A stretch of 64,000 nucleotides of DNA from JBBCJR01 sp037190805 (lineage in GTDB: Bacteria; Pseudomonadota; Alphaproteobacteria; Sphingomonadales; Sphingomonadaceae), in the NCBI GenBank assembly GCA_037190805.1, contig JBBCJR010000004.1, forward strand, positions 310,001-374,000. The letters are read 5' to 3'. Of the stretch, positions 39,299 through 48,443 are shown in pieces; positions within the stretch are counted from its first letter, which is position 1; every line of letters starts with the position of its first letter. Made by a program: the position numbers and the translations under genes. The notes below the pieces were generated by a model. That model was not told where the DNA came from. It searched no databases and saw nothing but the letters and a program-made list of their open reading frames with translations.

Positions 39299-40516
39299 AT
39301 GAACGAAGCCTCACCCTCCCGTCCGTCCGAAGGCACGCCAGCTACGGCCGCGCCATCGCCGATCAGCCTGAAACCGTTGATGTTCCAGACTTTTGCCTGC
39401 TCGATGGCGATGATGTCCTTTGTCGCCATCGCGGGCCCGTTGGCGCGGACATTCGGCCTTCAGCCCTGGCATCTGGGGCTGACGATGACCATCGCCGGGA
39501 TCGGCTGGATGGTCATGGCGAGGGTGTGGGGGACGGCGAGCGACCGACACGGGCGACGCGCCATCCTGTTGCTGGGGCTTGGCGGCTTCACCCTCGCCTA
39601 TCTGCTCCTGTCACTGTTCATCGACATTGGGCTGCGGACGACGATGCCGCCGATGCTCGCCTTTGCGGGGCTGCTCATCGGACGCGGGATGGCGGGCCTG
39701 TTCTATGCCGCCGTGCCGGCCGCGACGATGGCGCTTGTCGCCGACCATGTCGCCCCCCAGCAACGCGCGGGCGCGATGGCGACGGTGGGCGCGGCAAGCG
39801 CCGCCGGCATGGTCGTGGGGCCCGGCTTTGCCGGGCTGGTCGCACCGTTCGGGCTCCAGCTGCCGCTTTACGCGACGGCGGCGCTGCCGATCATCGCGTT
39901 CATCGTTCTTTGGAGAATATTGCCGCGAGACCTTCATCGGGCACCGCCGAAACGCCAGGAGTTGCGTCTTTTCGACTCCAGACTCCGGCGGGCGATCGCC
40001 GTCGCCTTTGTCGCGATGCTGAGCGTCGCCATGGCTCAGATGACCGTCGGCTTCTTCGCTCTCGACCGGCTCGGCCTCCCGCCTGCCCAGGCGGCCAGCG
40101 CCGCTGGCATCGCACTGGCACTGGTGGGCGTGTCACTGGTCTGCGCCCAGGTCCTGCTGCGTAAGCTCGGCTGGCCACCCGCCCGCCTGATCCGCATCGG
40201 CGGTTTCGTGGGCGGCATCGGCTTCGCCAGCGTCATGCTGGCAACCAGCGCACCCATGCTGTGGGCCAGTTTCGCCTTCGCAGCGCTGGGCATGGGATGG
40301 GTCTATCCGTCCGTTTCCGCTCTCGCCGCCAATGCGGTCGAACCGCATGAGCAGGGCGCAGCCGCCGGATCAATTGGCGCGGCGCAGGGATTGGGCACCG
40401 TCCTGGGACCGATCGTCGGCACCGTCGCCTATGGGATCGACAACGGTTTACCCTATGCCATGACGGGCGCGTTGCTGCTTCTGACCGCCCTGTGGAAATC
40501 ACCTGCGTCGCGATAA
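39299..40516 (+). CDS. MFS transporter, probable siderophore exporter
   Basis: 405-residue major facilitator with about twelve membrane segments. The first loop reads GTASDRHGRRAILLLGL, the motif-A pattern D-R-x-G-R-R, and motif C is seen as GMVVGPGFAGL; these place it among drug-efflux type (DHA1, TetA-like) carriers. The N-terminus has an unusual polar Ser/Pro/Thr-rich stretch of about 25 residues before helix 1. The ATG at 39299 follows GGAG at 39287-39290. It is divergent from entC and shares its promoter region, as EntS does near enterobactin genes. Export of the siderophore is therefore the best guess, but the substrate is not shown by sequence. Confidence 0.83.
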   Translation: MNEASPSRPSEGTPATAAPSPISLKPLMFQTFACSMAMMSFVAIAGPLARTFGLQPWHLGLTMTIAGIGWMVMARVWGTASDRHGRRAILLLGLGGFTLAYLLLSLFIDIGLRTTMPPMLAFAGLLIGRGMAGLFYAAVPAATMALVADHVAPQQRAGAMATVGAASAAGMVVGPGFAGLVAPFGLQLPLYATAALPIIAFIVLWRILPRDLHRAPPKRQELRLFDSRLRRAIAVAFVAMLSVAMAQMTVGFFALDRLGLPPAQAASAAGIALALVGVSLVCAQVLLRKLGWPPARLIRIGGFVGGIGFASVMLATSAPMLWASFAFAALGMGWVYPSVSALAANAVEPHEQGAAAGSIGAAQGLGTVLGPIVGTVAYGIDNGLPYAMTGALLLLTALWKSPASR

Positions 40517-40649
40517 GGGGCCTTCATCCTTGCCTCTGCGATCATCGTCAGGCCTGCCTGCATCGTCGCTCAACGCATAGACGGACTGCGACTGTCATGC
40601 CATGTCGTGGGTCGCCCGGACATGATCCGGCTGTCTCAACGAGGCACGA

Positions 40650-42221
40650 ATGAGGAGATGGATAATGGGCTTGCTGGGAATGACGGCGACCGCCGCCGCC
40701 GGATTCGCCCTGCTTCAATCTGTGCCTGAAAGGCCGCACGCAAACGTGGCGGCAGCTACCCCTTCCTCCTCCCCAAGTCGCGTGTCCCCAACGCAGGTAG
40801 GCATCAACCTCTCAGGCCTGTTCTATTACGCGACCGAGCGGCCATTCAGTAATCTCGCGGCCGTGGGAGAATGGCGCACCGCCGGACCTGGCGCTACGAT
40901 GGACCACATCCCGCCGGCTTATCTCGATCGCAACGGCTATCCGTCGATCTGGCCGACCGGGCAGATCGATGGCCGCAATCTGGTCTCTACCTTTCTATTG
41001 ACTCCCCATCCACTCCCGAAGGAACCGATTGTCTGCACCTGGACAGGCAAGGCGGAGGTGAACGTTCATGGCCTCGCTATTGCCGATGTGAAGCCGGGCA
41101 GCCGCCGGCTCAGCTTTCGTCTGGTCTCTGACCAAGGCGTCTGGATCACAGTTAATCAGTCCGACCCAAAGTCCCCCCTTCAGAATCTCGACTGCCGGGA
41201 GGAAAGCCGATCGCGCGATATGGTGTTCGACCCTGACTACATCGGGATGGTGAAAGATTTCGACACGGTGCGGTTCATGGATTGGCAATGGGTCAATGCC
41301 AATGATCCAGTCACTTGGGAAACCCGCAAAACGCCGCAATCGATCTTCCAGAGTGGCGCGCGCGGCGCAGCGGTGGAACATATCGTCGCCTTGGCGAAAG
41401 AGGCCGGCGTGAATCCTTGGGTGGTGATGCCCTATGCCGCCGACGAGGACTATGTTCGCAAATTCGCAGCCTATATGCACGATCATCTGCCGGCCGACCG
41501 CACCGTGTTCGTCGAACTCGGGAATGAGGTCTGGAACGCCCAATTTCCTGCCGCCAAACAGTCTCTGGAAGACGGCTTGGCGGCAGGTCTCAGCCCCGAT
41601 CCGACGACTGCCCAGATGCTGAACTACGCGCGGCGGTCAGTCCTGATCTTCGATATCTGGTCAGCTACTTTCGCCGACCGGCCAAACAAGCTGGTGCGGG
41701 TCATTTCGACCCAGAACGCCCAGCCCCGCACCGCCGAGATGGTGCTTGGCTATTCGGGTCTGAGGGGCAAGGTCGATGCTTTGGCAACGGCGCCCTATTT
41801 CTACATCGACAATCCCGCAGCCAAGGTGACGGGCGACAATCTGGACGCCCTGTTCGCCGCCCTCGACAAAAGTATCGATGGGGCAATTGATCTCGCTGCC
41901 CAGAATAAAGCAATCGCCGCCCGGCATGGTCTTCGCTACATCGCCTATGAAGCCGGACAGCATCTCAGCTTCTATGGAAAGCAGCCGCTTCAAGAGGCCG
42001 TTCAGCGCGACCCGCGCATGGGGGCGCTCTATTCCCGCTATCTCATCGAATGGCAACGACGGATCGGCGACCTGATCGTGCTCTTTGCTTCTACTGCCAA
42101 GCTAAGCGACGGCGGTGCTTGGGGGCTACGTGAATATTCGAGCCAGCCCTTTTCAGAGGCCCCGAAAGCGGATGCTGTCGACAGGTTCATGAAGTCGCTT
42201 CCTGAGCAGCCCCTGCCCTGA
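40650..42221 (+). CDS. Secreted glycoside-hydrolase-like protein (TIM-barrel, clan A type)
   Basis: 523 residues with an N-terminal hydrophobic segment (MGLLGMTATAAAGFALL) that acts as signal or anchor. Residues from about 50 form an N-terminal beta domain, and a likely (beta/alpha)8 barrel follows. The stretch VFVELGNEVWN with Asn-Glu at 292-293 looks like the acid/base of clan-A glycosidases, and YEAGQH with Glu434 could supply the nucleophile. The family is unassigned by eye; related proteins occur near polysaccharide genes. The start could be 40650 or the ATG at 40665, both with Shine-Dalgarno-like sequences. It is convergent with a glycosyltransferase. Base composition looks less GC-rich than that of neighbouring housekeeping genes. 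Confidence 0.72.
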   Translation: MRRWIMGLLGMTATAAAGFALLQSVPERPHANVAAATPSSSPSRVSPTQVGINLSGLFYYATERPFSNLAAVGEWRTAGPGATMDHIPPAYLDRNGYPSIWPTGQIDGRNLVSTFLLTPHPLPKEPIVCTWTGKAEVNVHGLAIADVKPGSRRLSFRLVSDQGVWITVNQSDPKSPLQNLDCREESRSRDMVFDPDYIGMVKDFDTVRFMDWQWVNANDPVTWETRKTPQSIFQSGARGAAVEHIVALAKEAGVNPWVVMPYAADEDYVRKFAAYMHDHLPADRTVFVELGNEVWNAQFPAAKQSLEDGLAAGLSPDPTTAQMLNYARRSVLIFDIWSATFADRPNKLVRVISTQNAQPRTAEMVLGYSGLRGKVDALATAPYFYIDNPAAKVTGDNLDALFAALDKSIDGAIDLAAQNKAIAARHGLRYIAYEAGQHLSFYGKQPLQEAVQRDPRMGALYSRYLIEWQRRIGDLIVLFASTAKLSDGGAWGLREYSSQPFSEAPKADAVDRFMKSLPEQPLP

Positions 42222-42238
42222 ACGCGCCGCATAGCCCC

Positions 42239-43258
42239 TCAACGGGCGTCGGCGACCTCCTGCAGGATTCTGCCTAGAGCAATGCCGGCGGCCTCATCGG
42301 ACAGATGACTTTGCGCGAACGCCGATGCCGCCGTCGCCAACCGCACCCGCACCACTTCGTCGTCCCACAGCCGGCGCATTGCGGCAGCCAGGATTTCGGC
42401 ATTACCAGGGGGAACGAGAAGGCCGGTCCGATCATGCTCGATATAGTCCGCAGTCCCTGTTGAAGCAGTGGCGATGACGGCCCGATTCATCCGCATCGCT
42501 TCTATCACAGTAACCTGACCGGATGCTTCGCGCGCATTGGTCAGTGGTACGATGCTGAACCGCGCCTGCTGAGCAAGCACCCGGCACTCCTCAGGACTGA
42601 GGCCTGAACGAGCGGTGACGTTCGCTGGCAGGTCCAGACCCGTGATCAACCGCGAGGATGCGATGATCGTGACTGGCAGACCAGTGATACGCGCTGCCTC
42701 GACCAATGTCGGATAGTCGCGATTGGCCGACCCCATGGCGACGATGAAGGGCGCATCGCGACATTCTTCCGCCGCTACCGGAATCGCCGCCCGCTGCAAC
42801 GGAACGAAGCAGACCCTTTCCTCAGATATGGACAGGAACCGGGCCAACATCCCGACCTCGAACGAGGAATGGACGACAAAGCGGTCGATCCTGCCGAGTG
42901 CGGCCTGCGCTACCGCGCGCTTGATCCCGCCAGGAAAGGCGCCGACATTGAAGCACCAGGCAATAATCGGAATATCGCGCTTGGAAAGACGACGTTGCAG
43001 ACCGGCCATCGCCGCCAATTGAGGAAATACCGTTACCAGGCCGTCGGCATCCCTGAGGCCAGCCGACGCCTGCCGCCAATAGCGCCGCCATCCCGCAATC
43101 GGCGTGCCTCGTCCGGCTCGATTGTGCCAACTGCCAGTGGCTTGCTGGGGCACCGGCACCTTACGAAATTGGAATCGCTCGGATGGCACGAAGTCATCGA
43201 TCCAACGGCTGTCGCCTCGAAGGTCATGAAAGAACGGAGCCGCCACATTCCAGAGCAT
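42239..43258 (-). CDS. Glycosyltransferase family 4-like protein
   Basis: 339 residues, GT-B fold. The C-terminal half shows the usual GT4 signature: FIVAMGSANRDYPTLVEAARI, ITGLPVTIIASS, FSIVPLTNAREASGQVTVIEAMRMNRAVIATASTGTADYIEHDRTG (the E-x7-E region) and LLVPPGNAEILAAAMRRLW. The N-terminal acceptor domain includes DGLVTVFPQLAAM and IAWCFNVGAFPGG. The ATG at 43258 is the first, but related proteins often start slightly earlier, so the N-terminus may be incomplete. It ends 17 bases after the stop of the convergent glycoside-hydrolase-like gene. Sugar donor and acceptor are unknown; an exopolysaccharide role is plausible. Confidence 0.82.
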   Translation of the reverse strand: MLWNVAAPFFHDLRGDSRWIDDFVPSERFQFRKVPVPQQATGSWHNRAGRGTPIAGWRRYWRQASAGLRDADGLVTVFPQLAAMAGLQRRLSKRDIPIIAWCFNVGAFPGGIKRAVAQAALGRIDRFVVHSSFEVGMLARFLSISEERVCFVPLQRAAIPVAAEECRDAPFIVAMGSANRDYPTLVEAARITGLPVTIIASSRLITGLDLPANVTARSGLSPEECRVLAQQARFSIVPLTNAREASGQVTVIEAMRMNRAVIATASTGTADYIEHDRTGLLVPPGNAEILAAAMRRLWDDEVVRVRLATAASAFAQSHLSDEAAGIALGRILQEVADAR

Positions 43259-43482
43259 GATAACGGAATTTCCAATGATCAGGCCAAGGGAGCTGGCCGC
43301 TAGGCTCAGACTCTAGGCAACGCCCCTTCCAAGTCAATGAACCCGGCCTATTTCCGTTCTGACAGAAAATCCGTTATCATCACCCTCGTGGCGGTGCGTG
43401 ATGGCGCCTGCGCCGGATCGGCATACGCCGGATGACGTCCGCTGGACGAGATATCCGGACGGACCAGCTTTGGAGAGCTGCC

Positions 43483-44286
43483 ATGGCCGCGCCTGTCACC
43501 CTGCAATCGACACAAGCCGATGCCGCCCGCGTCACCCTCCCCGCCGTCCGCCGGATCGGCGCCGATGATCTGCGCTGGTCGCTGGCCGAAGGGTGGCGTG
43601 ATTTCCGCAGCCTACGCGGCGACCTGATCCTGGTGGGATTTCTCTATCCGCTGGTGGGGCTGTTCGCAGCGGTGTTCGCGCTCAACGCCAAGCTGCTGCC
43701 GATGCTGTTCCCGGTCGCCGCCGGTCTGACCATCCTCGGCCCGGCCGTGTCAGCCGGTTTCTACGAGCTGGCGCGGCGGCGCGACGCTGGTGAAGATGCC
43801 GGCTGGGGCCATTTTCTCGACCCGCTGCGGGGCCGGTCGCGGCTGCCGATCATTGCGCTGACGGGAATGATGATGGGGGTGTTCCTGGCCTGGCTGGGCG
43901 CCGCCTGGGCGATTTACGACGCGACGCTCGGCCTCGATCCGCCCACGACGCCCGGCGCCTTCCTCGCTCAGTTGTTCACCACCCCCGCCGGCTGGGCGAT
44001 GATCGTCGTCGGCAATCTGGTCGGCGGCCTGTTCGCTGTCGTCACCCTGATGATCAGCGCGATCTCGTTTCCCATGGTGGTCGACAAGCCGGCCAGCGCC
44101 ACCGGAGCGGTGATGACCTCCATCGCCGCCTTCCGGGAAAATCCTGGGCCTATGCTTGGCTGGGGAGCGCGGATCGCTGCCCTGCTGGTCCTTGGCAGTC
44201 TGCCGCTGTTCATCGGCCTGGCCGTGGTGTTGCCGGTGGTCGGTTTCGCGACCTGGCACCTCTATACCCGCGTCGTCGAACGCTGA
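43483..44286 (+). CDS. DUF2189 integral membrane protein
   Basis: 267 residues from the ATG at 43483, which follows GGAG at 43472-43475; the frame opens 17 codons earlier at 43432. The family pattern is clear: RRIGADDLRWSLAEGWRDFR at the N-terminus, then six membrane segments such as LILVGFLYPLVGLFAAVFAL, LFPVAAGLTILGPAVSAGFYE and MIVVGNLVGGLFAVVTLMIS, with SFPMVVDKPASA in a loop. DUF2189 proteins are common in alphaproteobacteria and have no known function; some are annotated as cytochrome-oxidase related. It is convergent with lpdA, 33 bases apart. Confidence 0.85.
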   Translation: MAAPVTLQSTQADAARVTLPAVRRIGADDLRWSLAEGWRDFRSLRGDLILVGFLYPLVGLFAAVFALNAKLLPMLFPVAAGLTILGPAVSAGFYELARRRDAGEDAGWGHFLDPLRGRSRLPIIALTGMMMGVFLAWLGAAWAIYDATLGLDPPTTPGAFLAQLFTTPAGWAMIVVGNLVGGLFAVVTLMISAISFPMVVDKPASATGAVMTSIAAFRENPGPMLGWGARIAALLVLGSLPLFIGLAVVLPVVGFATWHLYTRVVER

Positions 44287-44319
44287 GCCGGCCCGGCCCC
44301 TGACGGACCGGAGCCCGGA

Positions 44320-45714
44320 TCAGATATGCAGCGCCCGACCATAAGCGGCGAGGACGCTCTCATGCATCATCTCGCTTAAGGTCGGGTGCGGGAAGACGGT
44401 GGCCATCAGCTCGGCCTCGGTCGTCTCCAGCGTCTTGCCGATGGTGTAGCCCTGGATCAGCTCGGTCACCTCGGCGCCGATCATGTGGGCGCCGAGCAGT
44501 TCGCCGGTCTTGGCGTCGAACACCGTCTTGATGAAGCCTTCCGCCTCGCCCAGCGCGATCGCCTTGCCATTGCCGATAAAGGGGAAGGTGCCGACCTTGA
44601 CCTCGTAGCCCGCCTCCTTCGCCTTGGCTTCGGTCAGGCCGACCGAGGCGATCTGCGGGTGGCAGTATGTGCAGCCGGGAATGTTACGCGGATCCATGGC
44701 GTGGGGATGGTTGCCCGCGATCGCCTCGGCTGCGATGACGCCCTCGTGGCTTGCCTTGTGCGCCAGCCACGGTGGCTGGGTGACGTCGCCGATGGCATAG
44801 ATCCCCTCGACACTGGTCCGGCAGGCGCCGTCGGTGACGATGTGGCCTTTCTCCGTTTTGACGCCGAGCGCCTCGAGGCCGACATTCTCGGTATTGGGGA
44901 CGATGCCGATGGCGACGATGACATGGCTGAACTCGACCGTCGAAACCTTGCCATCCTTGTCCTTGATCGCGGCCTTGACGCCATTCGCACCGACATCGAG
45001 CTTGTCGACGCCTGCTTTGGTCAGGATCGTCATGCCCTGCTTGACCAGTGCCTTTTCGAGGAAGGCGGAGACGTCCGCGTCCTCCACGGGCACGATCCGG
45101 TCCATCATCTCGACGACCGTCACCTCGGCACCCATGTCATTATAGAAGCTGGCAAACTCGATCCCGATCGCACCCGATCCGATGACCAGCAGCTTCGATG
45201 GCATCTCGGGCGGGGTCATGGCGTGGCGATAGGTCCACACTCGCTTGCCGTCCGCCTTGGCGGACGGCAGGTCGCGGGCGCGCGCGCCGGTGGCGACGAT
45301 GATGTTCTTCGCCGTCAACTCCTCGGTCTTGCCATCGCGGGTGACGGTGAGCTTGCCCTTGCCCGTCAGCTTGCCGTCGCCCATGTGGACGGCGATCTTG
45401 TTCTTCTTCATCAGGTGCGTGACGCCCTGATTGAGCTGCTTCGCCACCCCGCGCGACCGCTTGACCACGGCGTCGAGATCGGCGCTGATCTTTTCCGCTA
45501 CCAGCCCATAGTCCTTGGCGTGGCGCATATAGTGGAAGATCTCGGCCGAGCGCAGCAGCGCCTTGGTCGGGATGCAGCCCCAGTTGAGACAGATGCCACC
45601 CAGATTCTCGCGCTCGACGATCGCGGTCTTCAGCCCCAGCTGCGCTGCCCGGATCGCCGCGACATAGCCACCTGGACCGGAGCCGAGGACGATGAGGTCG
45701 TAAGTCTCGGCCAT
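44320..45714 (-). CDS. lpdA: Dihydrolipoyl dehydrogenase (E3) of pyruvate dehydrogenase
   Basis: FAD enzyme of 464 residues that reoxidises dihydrolipoamide. It has GSGPGGYVAAIRAAQLG (FAD binding, about 10-26), the redox disulfide in GGICLNWGCIPTKALL (about 39-54), the NAD-binding VIGSGAIGIEFASF, YAIGDVTQPPWLAHKA, and the C-terminal HPTLSEMMHE that supplies the active-site His and Glu to the dimer partner. It lacks the N-terminal lipoyl domain found in some E3 proteins. Its ATG shares one base with the pdhC stop (TAATG), so it is translationally coupled as the last gene of the operon. Confidence 0.96.
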   Translation of the reverse strand: MAETYDLIVLGSGPGGYVAAIRAAQLGLKTAIVERENLGGICLNWGCIPTKALLRSAEIFHYMRHAKDYGLVAEKISADLDAVVKRSRGVAKQLNQGVTHLMKKNKIAVHMGDGKLTGKGKLTVTRDGKTEELTAKNIIVATGARARDLPSAKADGKRVWTYRHAMTPPEMPSKLLVIGSGAIGIEFASFYNDMGAEVTVVEMMDRIVPVEDADVSAFLEKALVKQGMTILTKAGVDKLDVGANGVKAAIKDKDGKVSTVEFSHVIVAIGIVPNTENVGLEALGVKTEKGHIVTDGACRTSVEGIYAIGDVTQPPWLAHKASHEGVIAAEAIAGNHPHAMDPRNIPGCTYCHPQIASVGLTEAKAKEAGYEVKVGTFPFIGNGKAIALGEAEGFIKTVFDAKTGELLGAHMIGAEVTELIQGYTIGKTLETTEAELMATVFPHPTLSEMMHESVLAAYGRALHI

Positions 45715-47018
45715 TATGCCAGCATCCCCAGCGGATTTTCGACCAGGCGCTTGAACACCTTCATCAACTCCGCCCCGTCGGCGCCGTCGATGGCGCGGTG
45801 GTCGAAGCTGCCCGTCGCGCTCATCACGGTGGCGATAACCAGTGCGTCGTCGATCACATAGGGCCGCTTCTCGCCGGCGCCGATCGCCATGATCATGCCT
45901 TGGGGCGGGTTGATCACGGCCTCGAACTGCTTGATGCCGTACATGCCCATGTTGGACAGGCTGGCGGTGCCGCCCTGATACTCCTCGGGCTTCAGCTTGC
46001 CATCGCGGGCGCGGGCGGCAAGGTCCTTCATCTCGGTAGCGATCTGGGCAACGCCCTTCTGGTTGGCGCCAGTGATGACCGGGGTGATGAGGCCGCCCGG
46101 AATCGACACCGCGACCGAGATGTCGGCGCGGCTGAAGGTGATCAGCTGGTCGCCCGCGAACTGGACGTTGCAGGCCGGCACCTCGATCAGCGCTGCCGCC
46201 AAAGCCTTGATCAGCAGGTCGTTGACCGACAGCTTGACGCCCTTGGCCTCCAGCGCCGCGTTCAACTCGCCGCGCAGCTTGAGCAGCGCGTCGAGGCGAA
46301 TGTCGACCGTCAGGTAGATGTGCGGCACCTGCTGCTTCGATTCGGTCAGCCGACGCGCGATGGTCTTGCGCATATTGCTGAGCTTGGTCGCTTCATGGGG
46401 GATGTCAGGCACCGGCACGGTAGCGGTGGCCGAGGTCGGCGCAACCGGCGACTCTCCCTTGGCGGCGGCGGGCCGGGTCGCGCCCTTCGGCGCATCCTCG
46501 ACATCCGCTTTGACGATCCGGCCACGGGGGCCTGAGCCTTTCACGACCGACAGGTCGACACCTTGCTCGGCAGCGATCCGGCGCGCCAGGGGGCTGGCCT
46601 TGACGCGCTCGCCCGAGGTCACCGGGGCCGGCTTGGACTCGGCCTTTGGCGCCGGCTGGGGGGCTTCCTCGTCCTTGGCCGGCTTGCCTTCCGGCGCTTC
46701 GGAAGATTTGGTATCTACCTCGGGCGCGGCCTTTGCCTTCTCCTTGGGCGCGGCCTTGGCGGCAGAGGCATCTTCGCCGTCCGCCGCCAGTGTCGCGATG
46801 ACGGTGCCGACCTTCACCCCGTCCGTGCCTTCAGGCACGGCGATGGAGACGATGGTGCCCTCGTCGACCGCCTCGAACTCCATCGTCGCCTTGTCGGTCT
46901 CGATCTCGGCGAGCAGGTCGCCAGCGGCCACCGTATCGCCTTCCTTGACCAGCCATTTGGCGAGCGTCCCTTCCTCCATGGTCGGAGACAGGGCCGGCAT
47001 CTTGATCTCGATCGGCAT
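45714..47018 (-). CDS. pdhC: Dihydrolipoamide acetyltransferase (E2) of pyruvate dehydrogenase
   Basis: Core of the pyruvate dehydrogenase complex, 434 residues. Lipoyl domain at 1-80 with the lipoylated Lys43 in EIETDKATME; an Ala/Pro/Lys-rich linker; the E1/E3-binding domain ASPLARRIAAEQGVDLSVVKGSGPRGRI (about 140-168); a second linker; and the acetyltransferase domain ending in the catalytic HRAIDGADGAELMKVFK. The first 83 residues match those of PdhB at 78 positions. It lies six bases after pdhB and overlaps lpdA by one base. Confidence 0.96.
   Translation of the reverse strand: MPIEIKMPALSPTMEEGTLAKWLVKEGDTVAAGDLLAEIETDKATMEFEAVDEGTIVSIAVPEGTDGVKVGTVIATLAADGEDASAAKAAPKEKAKAAPEVDTKSSEAPEGKPAKDEEAPQPAPKAESKPAPVTSGERVKASPLARRIAAEQGVDLSVVKGSGPRGRIVKADVEDAPKGATRPAAAKGESPVAPTSATATVPVPDIPHEATKLSNMRKTIARRLTESKQQVPHIYLTVDIRLDALLKLRGELNAALEAKGVKLSVNDLLIKALAAALIEVPACNVQFAGDQLITFSRADISVAVSIPGGLITPVITGANQKGVAQIATEMKDLAARARDGKLKPEEYQGGTASLSNMGMYGIKQFEAVINPPQGMIMAIGAGEKRPYVIDDALVIATVMSATGSFDHRAIDGADGAELMKVFKRLVENPLGMLA
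46770..47018 (-). repeat. Lipoyl-domain coding repeat, copy 2 (start of pdhC)
   Basis: The first 83 codons of pdhC encode the same lipoyl domain as those of pdhB at 48195-48443, in the same orientation and about 1.4 kb apart. Five residues differ (31, 32, 35, 67 and 80), and long runs of bases are identical. Confidence 0.9.
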
Positions 47019-47024
47019 CCTCGC

Positions 47025-48443
47025 TCAGTCCTTGTAGCAGACGGCCTTGGCGGCCTTCACGACGTCCTCGGTCTTGATGATCGCGGCCTTTTCGAGGTTC
47101 GCGGCATAAGGCAGCGGCACATCCTCGTTCGTCACCCGCATCACCGGCGCGTCGAGGTCGTCGAACCCGTCCTCCATGCAGATGGCCATGATCTCGGACG
47201 CGATCGAACAGGCCGGCCAGCCTTCCTCGACGACCACCAGCCGGTTGGTCCTCTTGAGGCTGGCGAGCACCGTTTCGCGATCGAGCGGACGCAGGGTGCG
47301 CAGGTCGATCACCTCGGCCTCGATCCCCTCCCCGGCCAGTTTCTCGGCCGCGTCCAGCGCCACACCGACGCCGATCGAGTAGCTGACCAGCGTCACGTCC
47401 CCGCCCTCGCGGACGACACGCGCCTTGCCGATCGGGAGAACGACGTCATCGCCCTTCGGCACGTCGAACGACTGGCCGTAGAGCAGCTCATTTTCGAGGA
47501 ACACGACCGGATCCTCGCTCCGGATCGCGGCTTTCAGCAGTCCCTTGGCATCGGCCGCGCTGTAGGGCGCGATGACGATGAGACCCGGCACCGCCGCATA
47601 CCAGGCGCCGTAGTTCTGGCTGTGCTGGGCGGCGACGCGGCTGGCCGCGCCGTTGGGGCCGCGGAACACGATCGGGCAGCGCATCTGGCCGCCGGACATA
47701 TAATTGGTCTTGGCGGCCGAATTGATGATGTGATCGATCGCCTGCATGGCGAAATTGAACGTCATGAACTCGACGATCGGCTTCAGCCCGCCCATCGCCG
47801 CGCCGACGCCAATGCCGGCAAAGCCATATTCGGTGATCGGCGTGTCGATGACCCGCTTGTCGCCGAACTCGTCGAGCAACCCCTGCGTGACCTTGTAGGC
47901 GCCCTGATACTGAGCGACTTCCTCGCCCATCACGAACACCCGCTCGTCAGCACGCATTTCCTCGGCCATCGCGTCGCGAAGCGCCTCGCGCACCGTCTGG
48001 CGAACGCTTTCCACGCCCTCGCCCGCTTCCGGTGTCACTGTAGCACCCGGCTTCACCAGCTGGGTCGTGCCGGTCTCGGCCTTGGTCTTTTCAGTCGATT
48101 CGGGCTCGTTGGGCTGGTCCTTGCCTTCGGGCGCCTGTTCCTTCGGTGCCGAAGAAGCCGCCTTTTCCGCCGGAGCGGCAGGCGCGGCGTTGACATCCTC
48201 GCCCTCGGCCGCAAGGGTCGCGATGACGGTGCCGACCTTCACATTGTCCGTGCCTTCGGGCACGGCGATGGAGACGATCGTGCCTTCGTCGACCGCCTCG
48301 AACTCCATCGTCGCCTTGTCGGTCTCGATCTCGGCCAGGATATCGCCAGACGACACGGTGTCGCCTTCCTTCACCAGCCATTTGGCGAGCGTCCCTTCCT
48401 CCATGGTCGGGGACAGCGCGGGCATCTTGATTTCGATGGGCAT
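47025..48443 (-). CDS. pdhB: Pyruvate dehydrogenase E1 beta subunit with N-terminal lipoyl domain
   Basis: 472 residues: a lipoyl domain (1-80, Lys43), an Ala/Pro/Lys/Glu-rich linker to about residue 140, then the transketolase-like beta subunit. Conserved parts are REALRDAMAEEMRADERVFVMGE, DTPITEYGFAGIGVGAAMGG and HSQNYGAWYAAVPGLIVIAPYS, with the C-terminal domain EVIDLRTLRPLD. A lipoyl domain fused to E1 beta is known in alphaproteobacteria such as Sinorhizobium and Zymomonas. It overlaps pdhA by one base and is followed by pdhC, so E1 and E2 are made together. Confidence 0.96.
   Translation of the reverse strand: MPIEIKMPALSPTMEEGTLAKWLVKEGDTVSSGDILAEIETDKATMEFEAVDEGTIVSIAVPEGTDNVKVGTVIATLAAEGEDVNAAPAAPAEKAASSAPKEQAPEGKDQPNEPESTEKTKAETGTTQLVKPGATVTPEAGEGVESVRQTVREALRDAMAEEMRADERVFVMGEEVAQYQGAYKVTQGLLDEFGDKRVIDTPITEYGFAGIGVGAAMGGLKPIVEFMTFNFAMQAIDHIINSAAKTNYMSGGQMRCPIVFRGPNGAASRVAAQHSQNYGAWYAAVPGLIVIAPYSAADAKGLLKAAIRSEDPVVFLENELLYGQSFDVPKGDDVVLPIGKARVVREGGDVTLVSYSIGVGVALDAAEKLAGEGIEAEVIDLRTLRPLDRETVLASLKRTNRLVVVEEGWPACSIASEIMAICMEDGFDDLDAPVMRVTNEDVPLPYAANLEKAAIIKTEDVVKAAKAVCYKD
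48195..48443 (-). repeat. Lipoyl-domain coding repeat, copy 1 (start of pdhB)
   Basis: Direct-repeat partner of the segment at 46770-47018: 78 of 83 encoded residues are the same. The repeats could recombine, deleting most of pdhB, or exchange sequence by gene conversion. Confidence 0.9.
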
